Shown: positions 1 through 7,019 of the stretch, piece after piece
Layout: each line of letters starts with the position of its first letter
Numbering within the stretch: position 1 is the stretch's first letter
From: an uncultured Muribaculaceae bacterium
GTDB lineage: Bacteria > Bacteroidota > Bacteroidia > Bacteroidales > Muribaculaceae
Assembly: GCA_947177435.1 (NCBI GenBank)
Contig: CAMWUM010000093.1
Coordinates: 1 to 7,181, forward strand
Direction of reading: 5' to 3'
Length of the DNA: 7,181 bases
Made by a program: the position numbers and the translations under genes
The notes under the pieces: generated by a model
The model's input: the letters and a program-made list of their open reading frames with translations, nothing else
What the model was told of the DNA's origin: nothing
Databases searched by the model: none

Positions 1-1505
1 ACGAGTGGCTGCGTGGCGTTGAGATTGTTGACACTCCGGGGTTCAGTGACCCTGTAGCATCGCGTGAGGAGCGCACTGCCGACTTCCTCAAGAGAGCCGA
101 TGTGGCCGTGATGATGCTGTACGCCGGACGAGCGTTTGACTCAACCGACACCGAGATAATATTTGATAAGGCGAGTCGAGTGGGCGTTGGCCGCATTGTA
201 CTGGCAGTCAACAAATATGACGTGCAGTTGCTTGCCATAAAGCCCGAAACGCCCGAGCAGCTGAAAACGAGGGTGAAGAGTGCTATCGACGCTTACCTGC
301 AGGCTGCCGGCAATGAGGCGCTTAATGACCTGTTCGGCAGCATAGACCCGATGCCATTGTCGGCCCTAATGGCGCTGATTGCAAAGATGCCGATGCAGGA
401 GATAAACGCTGATGATGCCCTGCGGGCTTTTTATGAGAATATGGCTGACGAGTTTTCGCTCAAAAGTCCGTCAGAACTTGGCCCGTTAAGTCTTATGGGG
501 CCGGTGGAGGAGAAAATTCGCGGCATAATCGCTTCGCAAAAGGAAGAATTGCTGATGCGGCAGCCTGCCGCGCGCATTCGGCAGATTGCCAAGGATACTA
601 TCCAATCGCTTAGGGAAAGGATAATGGCGCTGGAGCAGAAGTGCGAGGAGTTGTCTATCCCTGATGGCGAGCTTGATGGCAGAATCAACCGCCTTGATAG
701 GGCCATGCGATTGATATATGCAGCCATAGGCCAGGGCAAGGTGGATTTGAACGTGGCTTATGAAAAGGCTGCGCGAGATTATATTCAGCAGATTGAAAAT
801 GCAGCCGATGACGCGAAGCGTGAATGCTTGAAGTATGCCAACTCGAGCCAATGGGCCAAGCTCAACAGCGAGATTAACCAGTGTCTTGATGAGTTCAAAC
901 GCCGCGTATGGCCCCGCGCCGTTCAGGAATTCCCTTATAGGCTCCAGGGGGAGTTGCGGTGCCATATCGACACGCTTTCCGGTAAGGTGGCTGACGCCTT
1001 GCGAGATTGCTTTACGGATTTCGAATATGTAGACCGGACCGTAGCGCAATTTGAAAACAATCTGATGAAGAACCTTGGCGTTGAGATAGATGTGCCCGAA
1101 CTGTATTTTGAAGAACTTGGATTTAAAGCCAAGGATAAGGTGGAGGTGGCATTCAAGACGCTCGTACCCTTCGTAAATCTCTGGGGCATTCCCTCGACTC
1201 TCTATGATGGGGGCCGCGATAAAGCCCGAATTTTTGTTGATGATACTTTTCGCCGCGTCGATGCGGCCATCGAATGGCTCCGACTCGATATTGATGAGCG
1301 CCGACATGCTTTTGTCGAACTGCTTGACGGCGAGATTGTCTATGGCCTTACCGCACGGCTGAAAGCAGAGTCCGAAGCTGCCCGTGGCAAAAAGCGAGAA
1401 CGCGAACGGGCGCTGGCCGATGCTGCCGCTGATTTGCAGGCGGCAAAGCTCCGACTGGCGGATATGGACGCCTCATACTCGGCCATCAAGCAGATAATGG
1501 GTTGA
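1..1505 (+). CDS. dynamin-like GTPase, 5' end missing
   Basis: This is the C-terminal part of a large GTPase of the bacterial dynamin-like type, open at the left edge. The reading phase starts at base 3 and gives 500 visible residues. A GTG at 102 is internal, because the frame stays open upstream and encodes the G3 motif DTPG (visible residues 10-13). The G4 motif NKYD follows (70-73, bases 210-221), and a likely G5 motif SAL sits at about 120-122. The G1 P-loop lies outside the window. After the GTPase domain the protein is mostly helical and charged, with likely coiled coils at about 175-240 and 445-500. A hydrophobic stretch at about 380-400 (around VPFVNLWG) could be a membrane-contact paddle like those of dynamin-like proteins; that is inference. 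Family members remodel or tether membranes in a GTP-dependent way. The GTPase call is firm. The dynamin-type call is likely, and the exact role is unknown. Confidence 0.8.
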   Translation, partial: EWLRGVEIVDTPGFSDPVASREERTADFLKRADVAVMMLYAGRAFDSTDTEIIFDKASRVGVGRIVLAVNKYDVQLLAIKPETPEQLKTRVKSAIDAYLQAAGNEALNDLFGSIDPMPLSALMALIAKMPMQEINADDALRAFYENMADEFSLKSPSELGPLSLMGPVEEKIRGIIASQKEELLMRQPAARIRQIAKDTIQSLRERIMALEQKCEELSIPDGELDGRINRLDRAMRLIYAAIGQGKVDLNVAYEKAARDYIQQIENAADDAKRECLKYANSSQWAKLNSEINQCLDEFKRRVWPRAVQEFPYRLQGELRCHIDTLSGKVADALRDCFTDFEYVDRTVAQFENNLMKNLGVEIDVPELYFEELGFKAKDKVEVAFKTLVPFVNLWGIPSTLYDGGRDKARIFVDDTFRRVDAAIEWLRLDIDERRHAFVELLDGEIVYGLTARLKAESEAARGKKRERERALADAAADLQAAKLRLADMDASYSAIKQIMG

Positions 1506-1532
1506 AAAGTCTCATAGTCGGATTTTTTTGTG

Positions 1533-1540
1533 TATATTTG
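1533..1540 (+). promoter_or_regulatory. candidate Bacteroidetes -7 promoter element (TATATTTG) for yeiH
   Basis: TATATTTG matches the Bacteroidetes -7 consensus TAnnTTTG exactly and ends 25 bases before the GTG start of the transporter gene. No TTTG -33 element is visible at the usual 19-21 base spacing. A run of seven T (1523-1529) lies just upstream. Transcription would start at about 1545-1550. The position in the only sizeable plus-strand gap supports the call, but the missing -33 element keeps it tentative. Confidence 0.5.
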
Positions 1541-1561
1541 CAGTCAAAATTAATACTGCAA
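1538..1561. repeat. perfect 7-bp inverted repeat, candidate operator of yeiH
   Basis: TTGCAGT (1538-1544) and ACTGCAA (1555-1561) are perfect inverted copies separated by ten A/T-rich bases. The left arm overlaps the last three bases of the candidate -7 element, and the right arm ends four bases before the GTG start. This is where a dimeric repressor would block transcription initiation. The left arm probably lies at or before the transcription start, so a DNA operator is more plausible than an RNA hairpin. No regulator gene is visible nearby. Confidence 0.45.
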
Positions 1562-1565
1562 TAAA

Positions 1566-2606
1566 GTGAGAATATCAGAGAAATCAGCAGCCGTGTCGCA
1601 CGGCATCCTGTTAATAGCCTTGTTTTCGCTGGCCGCGTTTTACGTCAGCGGGTTCGCGTGGGTCAAATACCTTAATCTCAGCCCTCTGATTGTCGGCATT
1701 GTGCTCGGCATGCTCTATGCCAACAGCCTGCGCAATCATCTGCCAGACACGTGGGTGCCCGGCATCAAGTTTTGTTCCAAGCAGTTGTTGCGCCTGGGCA
1801 TTATCCTTTACGGTTTTCGCCTTACGTTTCAGCAGGTGATGGACATTGGCGGCTCTGCCATATTGGTAGACACCATTATTATATGCGGTACGATGGGCGT
1901 TGGCATCCTGGCCGGCAAACTGCTGCGTATGGACTCGGACACGACCCTGATGGTATCGACTGGCAGTGCTGTCTGTGGTGCGGCGGCTGTACTGGGTGCT
2001 GAGCCGGTGGTAAAGTGCCAACCTTATAAGACAGCCATTGCAGTCTCGACAGTGGTCATATTCGGCACGCTGTCTATGTTTCTCTACCCGATAGCTTGGC
2101 GCGCGGGTTGGATTGACCTTAGTGACCAGCAGATGGCCGTGTACACGGGTTCGACTCTCCACGAGGTGGCCCATGTGGTGGGCGCTGGCAATGCCGTTGA
2201 CCCGGATGGCGCCTTGGCTATTGCCGATAACGCTACGATTACCAAGATGATACGCGTGATGATGCTGGCCCCGCTGCTGCTGGTGATGGGCCTCTTCCTG
2301 TCGCGCCGAAGCAAAGGTGAGACAAAGGGCAAGACCAAGATATCAGTGCCTTGGTTCGCCTTTTGGTTCTTGGCAGTGATAGGCCTTAACTCGCTGCTTA
2401 CCAATTACAACGTAATCCCGGTTGCCGGCTATGATTTGATAAACAATTTTGATACCTTCCTGCTGACTATGGCTATGACGGCCCTCGGCGCAGAAACGAG
2501 TATTGAGAAATTCAAGCAGGCCGGTGCCAAGCCGTTCGCCCTTGCAGGCATCATATATGTGTGGCTGGTGATCGGAGGTTTCTTCCTCTGTAAGTGGCTT
2601 GTATAA
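1566..2606 (+). CDS. yeiH: YeiH-family putative sulfate exporter (PF03601-type membrane protein)
   Basis: A 346-residue polytopic inner-membrane protein, close to the usual length of the YeiH family (about 350). Roughly nine or ten hydrophobic segments are visible, the first at about 12-30 and the last at about 325-345. Family signatures are present: LLRLGIILYGFRLT at about 74-87, the small-residue segment GSAVCGAAAVLGAEPVVK at about 133-150, and GSTLHEVAHVVGAG at about 195-208 with H199, E200 and H203. Family members are named putative sulfate exporters, but the substrate is poorly established. The GTG at 1566 is preferred because the frame is closed by a TAA at 1551 and no ATG lies between. 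A second GTG at 1593 would remove nine residues but still leave the first membrane segment. A candidate promoter and operator lie directly upstream. The family call is firm; the sulfur role is inherited from the family name. Confidence 0.85.
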   Translation: MRISEKSAAVSHGILLIALFSLAAFYVSGFAWVKYLNLSPLIVGIVLGMLYANSLRNHLPDTWVPGIKFCSKQLLRLGIILYGFRLTFQQVMDIGGSAILVDTIIICGTMGVGILAGKLLRMDSDTTLMVSTGSAVCGAAAVLGAEPVVKCQPYKTAIAVSTVVIFGTLSMFLYPIAWRAGWIDLSDQQMAVYTGSTLHEVAHVVGAGNAVDPDGALAIADNATITKMIRVMMLAPLLLVMGLFLSRRSKGETKGKTKISVPWFAFWFLAVIGLNSLLTNYNVIPVAGYDLINNFDTFLLTMAMTALGAETSIEKFKQAGAKPFALAGIIYVWLVIGGFFLCKWLV

Positions 2607-2631
2607 ACAATTGAACTTAAATCTATTACCA

Positions 2632-5076
2632 ATGAATAAAACTATATTGCTGGCTGCGGCCATGGTTGCCGTATCCGCCTCGGCCCAAACGCCTGCCGAC
2701 AGCGTCGACGTGCTCGCTTATTCGTCAATTACTGGCGAAGGCGGCATGCGTCTGGCTTGGCGGCCTAACGCTAAAAGTGATTGGCAACCAATCTACGGAC
2801 ACTCGTTCGTTAGTTCTGATTTCGGTCCGTGGGGCAGTTATAAGAAGATGTTTGCCCCCTGTCTGAGCCGTACGGCCGATGGCTGGATGGCGACGTGGGT
2901 CGCCGACCAAGATGGCTACGTGTTGGCTACGGCCCAGTCGCCCGACCTGATGCGGTGGCTGCCCCAAACATACACAGTGCAGAAGTCGCACCGTGATAGA
3001 GTAGGGCAGTACTCTGTTGACGGGAAGGCTGTTATGGGCAGTGAATTGCGTATGTCCCGCGCTGAGGTCGACAGCCTCAAAGCCTTTGTCGAGCGGGGTC
3101 ATGCTGCCTATGCCCGCCACAGTGAGACGATGGCCGGCGATGCCGAGCGCTTCGCCGGACTGGAACCGTTTGTATATTCGATCAAAGCAGATCCGAAAGG
3201 CCGCAAGCATATCAGCGACATGCTCATCGGCATTTTCTTTGAGGATATTAACTATGCTGCCGACGGTGGCCTGTACGACGAACTAATCCAACACCGCGAT
3301 TTTGAGTACCAACCTTCAGATCGTGGCAACGATTGGAATTGGAATGCCTTGACTGCCTGGTCGATGCCAAGGGCCGACAAGGGCTCGGCTGTGATCGCCA
3401 CCACTAATCCCATCCACGCCAATAATCCGCATTACCTCAGCGTAGATGCGCGCCCTGGCTTCCAGATTGTCAATGGAGGCTGGGATGGCATTGCCCTCAA
3501 TGCCGCTGAGAATTATGATTTGAACTTCAAGGCACGCGGCAATGCCAAGATCAAGGCCGAACTGGTTGACGCTAATGGCAACTCGCTCGCTGCAAAGACT
3601 GTAGATGTGACCTCGGAGGATTGGGCCGACTATGCAGCATCATTTATGGCCGGCACAGACGTGGATGGCGCAAGCCTGGTGCTGACTGTGGTTGGCGACG
3701 GTGGCAAGTTCGACCTCGATATGGTTTCGCTCTTCCCGCGCTCCACGTTCAAGGGCCGCAACAACGGACTGCGCGCCGACTTGGCCCAGACTTTGGCCGA
3801 CCTGCCTCCGCGATTTGTTCGTTTCCCCGGCGGATGCGTGGCCCATGGCGACGGCATCGACAATATTTATGATTGGAAAGGCAGCGTCGGCCCTCTGGAA
3901 GCTCGCCGCCCGCTGCGCAATCTTTGGGGCTACCACCAGACACGCGGCCTTGGCTATTATGAATATTTCCAATTCTGCGAGGATATCGGCGCCGAGCCTC
4001 TGCCTGTGCTCGCTGCCGGAGTGCCTTGCCAAAATTCGGGTACGGCTGCCCACCATTCGCATGACGCCCTCACCACCCGTGGCCAGCAGTGCGGCATACC
4101 GATGGAGGAGATGGACGCTTACATTCAGGATGTGCTCGACCTCATCGAGTGGGCCAACGGACCAGCCGACAGCCGTTGGGGACGAGTACGAGCCGAAGCC
4201 GGACATCCCGAACCGTTTGGTCTGAAATACATCGGCATTGGCAATGAAGATATGATTACGCCGGTGTTTGAGGAGCGTTTCCGCATGATTTACGATGCCG
4301 TCGCCAAGGCCTATCCCGACGTCAAGGTGGTCGGCACTGTCGGCCCGTTCTACGAGGGCGCTGACTACGACGAAGGCTGGCGTCTGGCCCGTGAGTTGGA
4401 CATTCCCTATGTCGACGAGCATTATTACGTTTCGCCCGGCTGGATGATCTACAATCAGGATTATTACGATGACTATCAGCGTGGTGGCACTCAGGTCTAC
4501 CTCGGCGAGTACGCCGCCCATCTCGACGGCCGCCCCAGCAATATAGAGACGGCCCTGGCTGAGGCTCTGTACCTCACCTCAGTCGAGCGCAATGCCGACG
4601 TGGTGGCAATGACTTCTTACGCTCCGCTTTTCAGCAAGGATGGCCATACACAGTGGCGTCCAGACCTTATCTATTTCAACAACAGCGATGTGCGTCCTTC
4701 GGTAGACTACTATGTGCAGCAGCTTTACGGCCAAAACAGTGGTGACGAGTATATCCCCGCGCAGGTTAAAAGCACCGTTGCTGCTCCGGTCAACCAGGAC
4801 AAGGCCGAAGCTCGCGTGGCATCGTCGATTGTCTACGACAGCCGCACGGGTGAATATATCCTGAAAGTGGCGAATCTCCTTCCCGTCAGCTACACTCTGA
4901 AAGCCGACCTCAGCAAACTTGGCATTCCCAAGCGAAAGTCCGGCAAAATGACAGTCCTCTCCGGAGCCCCCGCTGATTCCGACGTCTTCCCCGCTTCTTC
5001 GGATATGAATTTCCCCTCCAACGGCATTCTCCAAGTTTCCCTCCCGGCATACTCATTCGCTGTCTTCCGTTTCTAA
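2632..5076 (+). CDS. secreted GH51 alpha-L-arabinofuranosidase with an N-terminal propeller-like domain
   Basis: An 814-residue periplasmic or exported glycosidase that should release terminal alpha-L-arabinofuranose from arabinan, arabinoxylan or arabinogalactan side chains. The start is ATG 2632, because it opens a Sec signal peptide (residues 1-18, cleavage in ASA-Q); there is no lipobox cysteine. Residues about 22-120 resemble a glycosidase beta-propeller fragment (YGHSFVSSDFGPWGS and related repeats). GH51 proper begins at about 190 with IGIFFEDINYAADGGLYDEL. A jelly-roll, CBM4-like insertion spans about 233-368. The (beta/alpha)8 domain follows, with RFPGGC at 397-402, the acid/base Glu539 in IGNED and the nucleophile Glu626 in LGEYA. 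A C-terminal beta-sandwich (about 705-814) ends the protein. Both catalytic residues are present, so it should be active. It begins 25 bp after yeiH and may be co-transcribed with it. Exact substrate and the role of the N-terminal domain are inference. Confidence 0.92.
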   Translation: MNKTILLAAAMVAVSASAQTPADSVDVLAYSSITGEGGMRLAWRPNAKSDWQPIYGHSFVSSDFGPWGSYKKMFAPCLSRTADGWMATWVADQDGYVLATAQSPDLMRWLPQTYTVQKSHRDRVGQYSVDGKAVMGSELRMSRAEVDSLKAFVERGHAAYARHSETMAGDAERFAGLEPFVYSIKADPKGRKHISDMLIGIFFEDINYAADGGLYDELIQHRDFEYQPSDRGNDWNWNALTAWSMPRADKGSAVIATTNPIHANNPHYLSVDARPGFQIVNGGWDGIALNAAENYDLNFKARGNAKIKAELVDANGNSLAAKTVDVTSEDWADYAASFMAGTDVDGASLVLTVVGDGGKFDLDMVSLFPRSTFKGRNNGLRADLAQTLADLPPRFVRFPGGCVAHGDGIDNIYDWKGSVGPLEARRPLRNLWGYHQTRGLGYYEYFQFCEDIGAEPLPVLAAGVPCQNSGTAAHHSHDALTTRGQQCGIPMEEMDAYIQDVLDLIEWANGPADSRWGRVRAEAGHPEPFGLKYIGIGNEDMITPVFEERFRMIYDAVAKAYPDVKVVGTVGPFYEGADYDEGWRLARELDIPYVDEHYYVSPGWMIYNQDYYDDYQRGGTQVYLGEYAAHLDGRPSNIETALAEALYLTSVERNADVVAMTSYAPLFSKDGHTQWRPDLIYFNNSDVRPSVDYYVQQLYGQNSGDEYIPAQVKSTVAAPVNQDKAEARVASSIVYDSRTGEYILKVANLLPVSYTLKADLSKLGIPKRKSGKMTVLSGAPADSDVFPASSDMNFPSNGILQVSLPAYSFAVFRF

Positions 5077-5660
5077 TGGCGGAGGAGCGCGGCGATTTGC
5101 CGGAGTAGGGAAGTGTGACCATCGTTGATGATGGGGCATGTGACGGGGTGGGGGGAGGCAGGAGTGAATGACTGGCTGGCGATGCGGGCTCGTACCTCGG
5201 CGGCGGTCAGGCCGCTGCGCTTCTGCACGCGAGCTATGCGCACGTCAACCGGCGCAGCCACTTCCCATACGGCTTCTACCTCTCGGTCGAGGCCGCTTTG
5301 GTATAATATGGCCGTCTCTACGAAGCAAATGGAGCAGTCCGTGGGCATAGTTTTTTTCCACGCTCGCAGGTCTGCGCGGACGGCAGAGTGTACGATGGCG
5401 TTGAGCGCAGCGAGTTTGTCTGCGTCGTTGAATACGATGGCGGACAGCGCCTTTCGGTCGATGCATCCGTTTGCGTCGATGGCGGACGGGTTGATGTCGG
5501 CGGCGATGCGCCGCTTGATTTCCGTATCGGCGTCCATCAGCGCTTTGGCGCGGCTGTCGCAGTCATAGACAGGGTAACCGAGCGCGCGCAACACGCTGCA
5601 CACAACTGATTTCCCGGAGCCTATGCCTCCGGTGATGGCTATGAGCGAAGGGGTGGGCAT
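5073..5660 (-). CDS. coaE: dephospho-CoA kinase
   Basis: A 195-residue cytoplasmic P-loop kinase that phosphorylates the 3'-hydroxyl of dephospho-CoA with ATP, the last step of coenzyme A synthesis. The Walker A motif GGIGSGKS is at residues 11-18. The substrate-binding region YDCDSRAK follows at 32-39, and D33 or D35 is the likely catalytic acidic residue. Further CoaE features are ETAILYQSGLD, the lid-like RVQKRSGLTAAEVRARIASQ, and the C-terminal INDG segment. Length is typical. A small oddity is IVHSAV where the family usually has IVHPAV. The ATG at 5660 shares one base with the upstream YbbR stop (TGATG), which suggests translational coupling. The gene is last in the minus-strand block, and its TAG overlaps the TAA of the convergent arabinofuranosidase gene. 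Confidence 0.95.
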   Translation of the reverse strand: MPTPSLIAITGGIGSGKSVVCSVLRALGYPVYDCDSRAKALMDADTEIKRRIAADINPSAIDANGCIDRKALSAIVFNDADKLAALNAIVHSAVRADLRAWKKTMPTDCSICFVETAILYQSGLDREVEAVWEVAAPVDVRIARVQKRSGLTAAEVRARIASQSFTPASPHPVTCPIINDGHTSLLRQIAALLRH

Positions 5661-6649
5661 CAGCGTTCGATGTAAAAGTCGAGGCTGTCGGTCGACTTGT
5701 ATACGTGATTGAAGTTCTTGGGGATTTTGACTATCTCCACGGGGATGAGTTCTCCACCGGGCTTGACCTTGGAGTAGTCGGCCACGACGTCGAATTTCGG
5801 GTCGGAATTGGCCTTTTGATACGTGCTCATCGGCACGCCGTAATAGACGTCGATCTGTGACGGCATCAGGATAATTTTAGTGCCGGCGGGGGCGTTGATT
5901 ACTCGCACGGGTGTCTTGACCTTGCGCGAAATCATAGGCTCGACCTCGATAGCGACGTCTACGCTGTCGGGGATGGCTCGCATGCCTCGGGGCATCGACA
6001 GGGCTAGGCGCACGATTTGCGATTTCTTTACCTCGTTAATTGTCAGCGGCTCGGTTGAGACGTAGCGCATCGAGGTAGGTATGCCGTTGAGTGAGTAGAC
6101 CTCAACGGAGTCGGTGAGCGAGTGGGGACGGCCAACCTGCACCATCTGCACGGCGGGAATGGCCTTTACGTCAGCGCGTACGGGCACCTTGATGGGCGGG
6201 CTTGACGTGAACTCGACGATGAGAGAGTCGGGGCTGACGGACTGTACCTCCACGTCTTTGCCAAACTTATTGCGTAAGTATGCTTTGAAGGCAGCATCGC
6301 CAAGGAACATGCGGTTGCCTTGCTTGTACGAGCGGAAGTCGAATGTGAGGGTAGGGTCGTCGCGAAACGAATATTTGAGCATGTCAGTGCCCTTGGCTCG
6401 CACGTTGACGTTGATTGCCTCGGGCAGAGGGGTGATGCGGGTGAGCGTGTCGGGCACGTGAGTGATGACCACCGGGCAACGCATGTCGCGCTGGGTGAAC
6501 TCGTTGAGTGCCTGCACCATCCAAAGCAATGCCGAGAGCCCCACGAACGTGAGGAACACAATAAAGTTGCGGCCACGTTGCGACCGCAGTTTCTCTTTGA
6601 TTATGTCAATGCGCCTACCCATAAGCATATGCGCCACGCAACCGGCCAT
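5660..6649 (-). CDS. YbbR-repeat membrane protein (CdaR-like)
   Basis: A protein of up to 329 residues with a short cytoplasmic N-terminus, one membrane segment at about 28-47 (NFIVFLTFVGLSALLWMVQAL) and a long periplasmic part of about three YbbR-type beta repeats (roughly 55-145, 150-235 and 240-329). In Firmicutes a YbbR protein (CdaR) regulates the cyclic di-AMP synthase CdaA. No cyclase gene is seen here, so that function cannot be transferred. The longest frame starts at ATG 6649, but that codon sits in the loop and inner stem of a strong inverted repeat. Residues 1-9 are encoded largely by it and look atypical. ATG 6628 (residue 8) or ATG 6622 (residue 10, MGRRIDIIKEKLRSQRG) is more likely the true start. 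The family call is firm and the start is uncertain. Confidence 0.88.
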   Translation of the reverse strand: MAGCVAHMLMGRRIDIIKEKLRSQRGRNFIVFLTFVGLSALLWMVQALNEFTQRDMRCPVVITHVPDTLTRITPLPEAINVNVRAKGTDMLKYSFRDDPTLTFDFRSYKQGNRMFLGDAAFKAYLRNKFGKDVEVQSVSPDSLIVEFTSSPPIKVPVRADVKAIPAVQMVQVGRPHSLTDSVEVYSLNGIPTSMRYVSTEPLTINEVKKSQIVRLALSMPRGMRAIPDSVDVAIEVEPMISRKVKTPVRVINAPAGTKIILMPSQIDVYYGVPMSTYQKANSDPKFDVVADYSKVKPGGELIPVEIVKIPKNFNHVYKSTDSLDFYIER

Positions 6650-6669
6650 ATTGGCCTGCTGCGTGGCGC
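6631..6669 (-). promoter_or_regulatory. strong nested hairpin between yajC and the YbbR gene
   Basis: GCGCCACGCA (6631-6640) and TGCGTGGCGC (6660-6669) form a perfect 10-bp stem. Inside, after a 3x3 internal loop, GGCCA (6644-6648) and TGGCC (6652-6656) form a further 5-bp stem with a 3-base loop. In the minus-strand transcript it begins 16 bases after the yajC stop and ends two bases before ATG 6628. No T-run follows, so it is not a standard intrinsic terminator. It could attenuate transcription, mark an RNA processing site or control translation of the YbbR gene. The structure is seen directly; the role is inferred. Confidence 0.7.
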
Positions 6670-6685
6670 CGATGTGTTGGTGTGA

Positions 6686-7000
6686 TTACTTCTTGTCTTC
6701 GTTGGCGGGGAACACGCAGCCCTTGTCGATGGTGATTTTCACACCAGGGGCGATTTCTACGATGAAAGTAGCGTCGTTAACCTCGCAGATTTTGCCGTAG
6801 ATGCCGGCGTTGGTGACTACCTTGGCGCCCTTGTCGAGCTTGGCGATCTGCTCTTTGCGCTTCTTCTGGTCACGCGACTGCTTCCAGAACATCCAGCCGA
6901 AGAGGACTACGATGGCTACAAGGAAAATCCACGACATGCCACCACCTGCTGGTGCTGTAGGCTCCTCGAGGCTGATGAGATTGAGAATAGTTGTCAGCAT
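6686..7000 (-). CDS. yajC: preprotein translocase accessory subunit YajC
   Basis: A 104-residue inner-membrane protein of the Sec system, where YajC associates with SecDF during protein export. A short N-terminal tail precedes one membrane helix (about 23-39, WIFLVAIVVLFGWMFW) and a basic stretch (KQSRDQKKRKEQ). The conserved YajC domain follows, with LDKGAKVVTNAGIYGKI and FIVEIAPGVKITIDKGCV. Length and architecture are typical. The ATG at 7000 lies 19 bases after the nusB stop, so the two are probably co-transcribed. No promoter element is visible in that gap. A strong hairpin lies just downstream of its TAA. Confidence 0.95.
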   Translation of the reverse strand: MLTTILNLISLEEPTAPAGGGMSWIFLVAIVVLFGWMFWKQSRDQKKRKEQIAKLDKGAKVVTNAGIYGKICEVNDATFIVEIAPGVKITIDKGCVFPANEDKK

Positions 7001-7019
7001 AATAGATTAATGTATTGAT

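Noticed and set aside
486..1307. 273-codon open frame on the minus strand opposite the dynamin-like gene
   Set aside because: It lies wholly antisense to a frame with GTPase motifs and a typical protein composition. Its translation shows no recognisable domain.
1523..1529. T7 run after the dynamin-like gene as an intrinsic terminator
   Set aside because: No stable stem precedes it, so only a weak or factor-dependent terminator is possible.
2599..2631. TTG start giving the arabinofuranosidase 11 extra N-terminal residues
   Set aside because: It would overlap the end of yeiH and put a non-signal-like extension before a clean signal peptide that starts at ATG 2632.
3640..4521. 293-codon open frame on the minus strand opposite the GH51 gene
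   Set aside because: It is antisense to the conserved catalytic region of GH51. Long antisense frames are expected in G+C-rich coding sequence.
5112..5134. CCATC / GATGG short inverted repeat after the arabinofuranosidase stop
   Set aside because: A five-base stem without a T-run is too weak to call a terminator.
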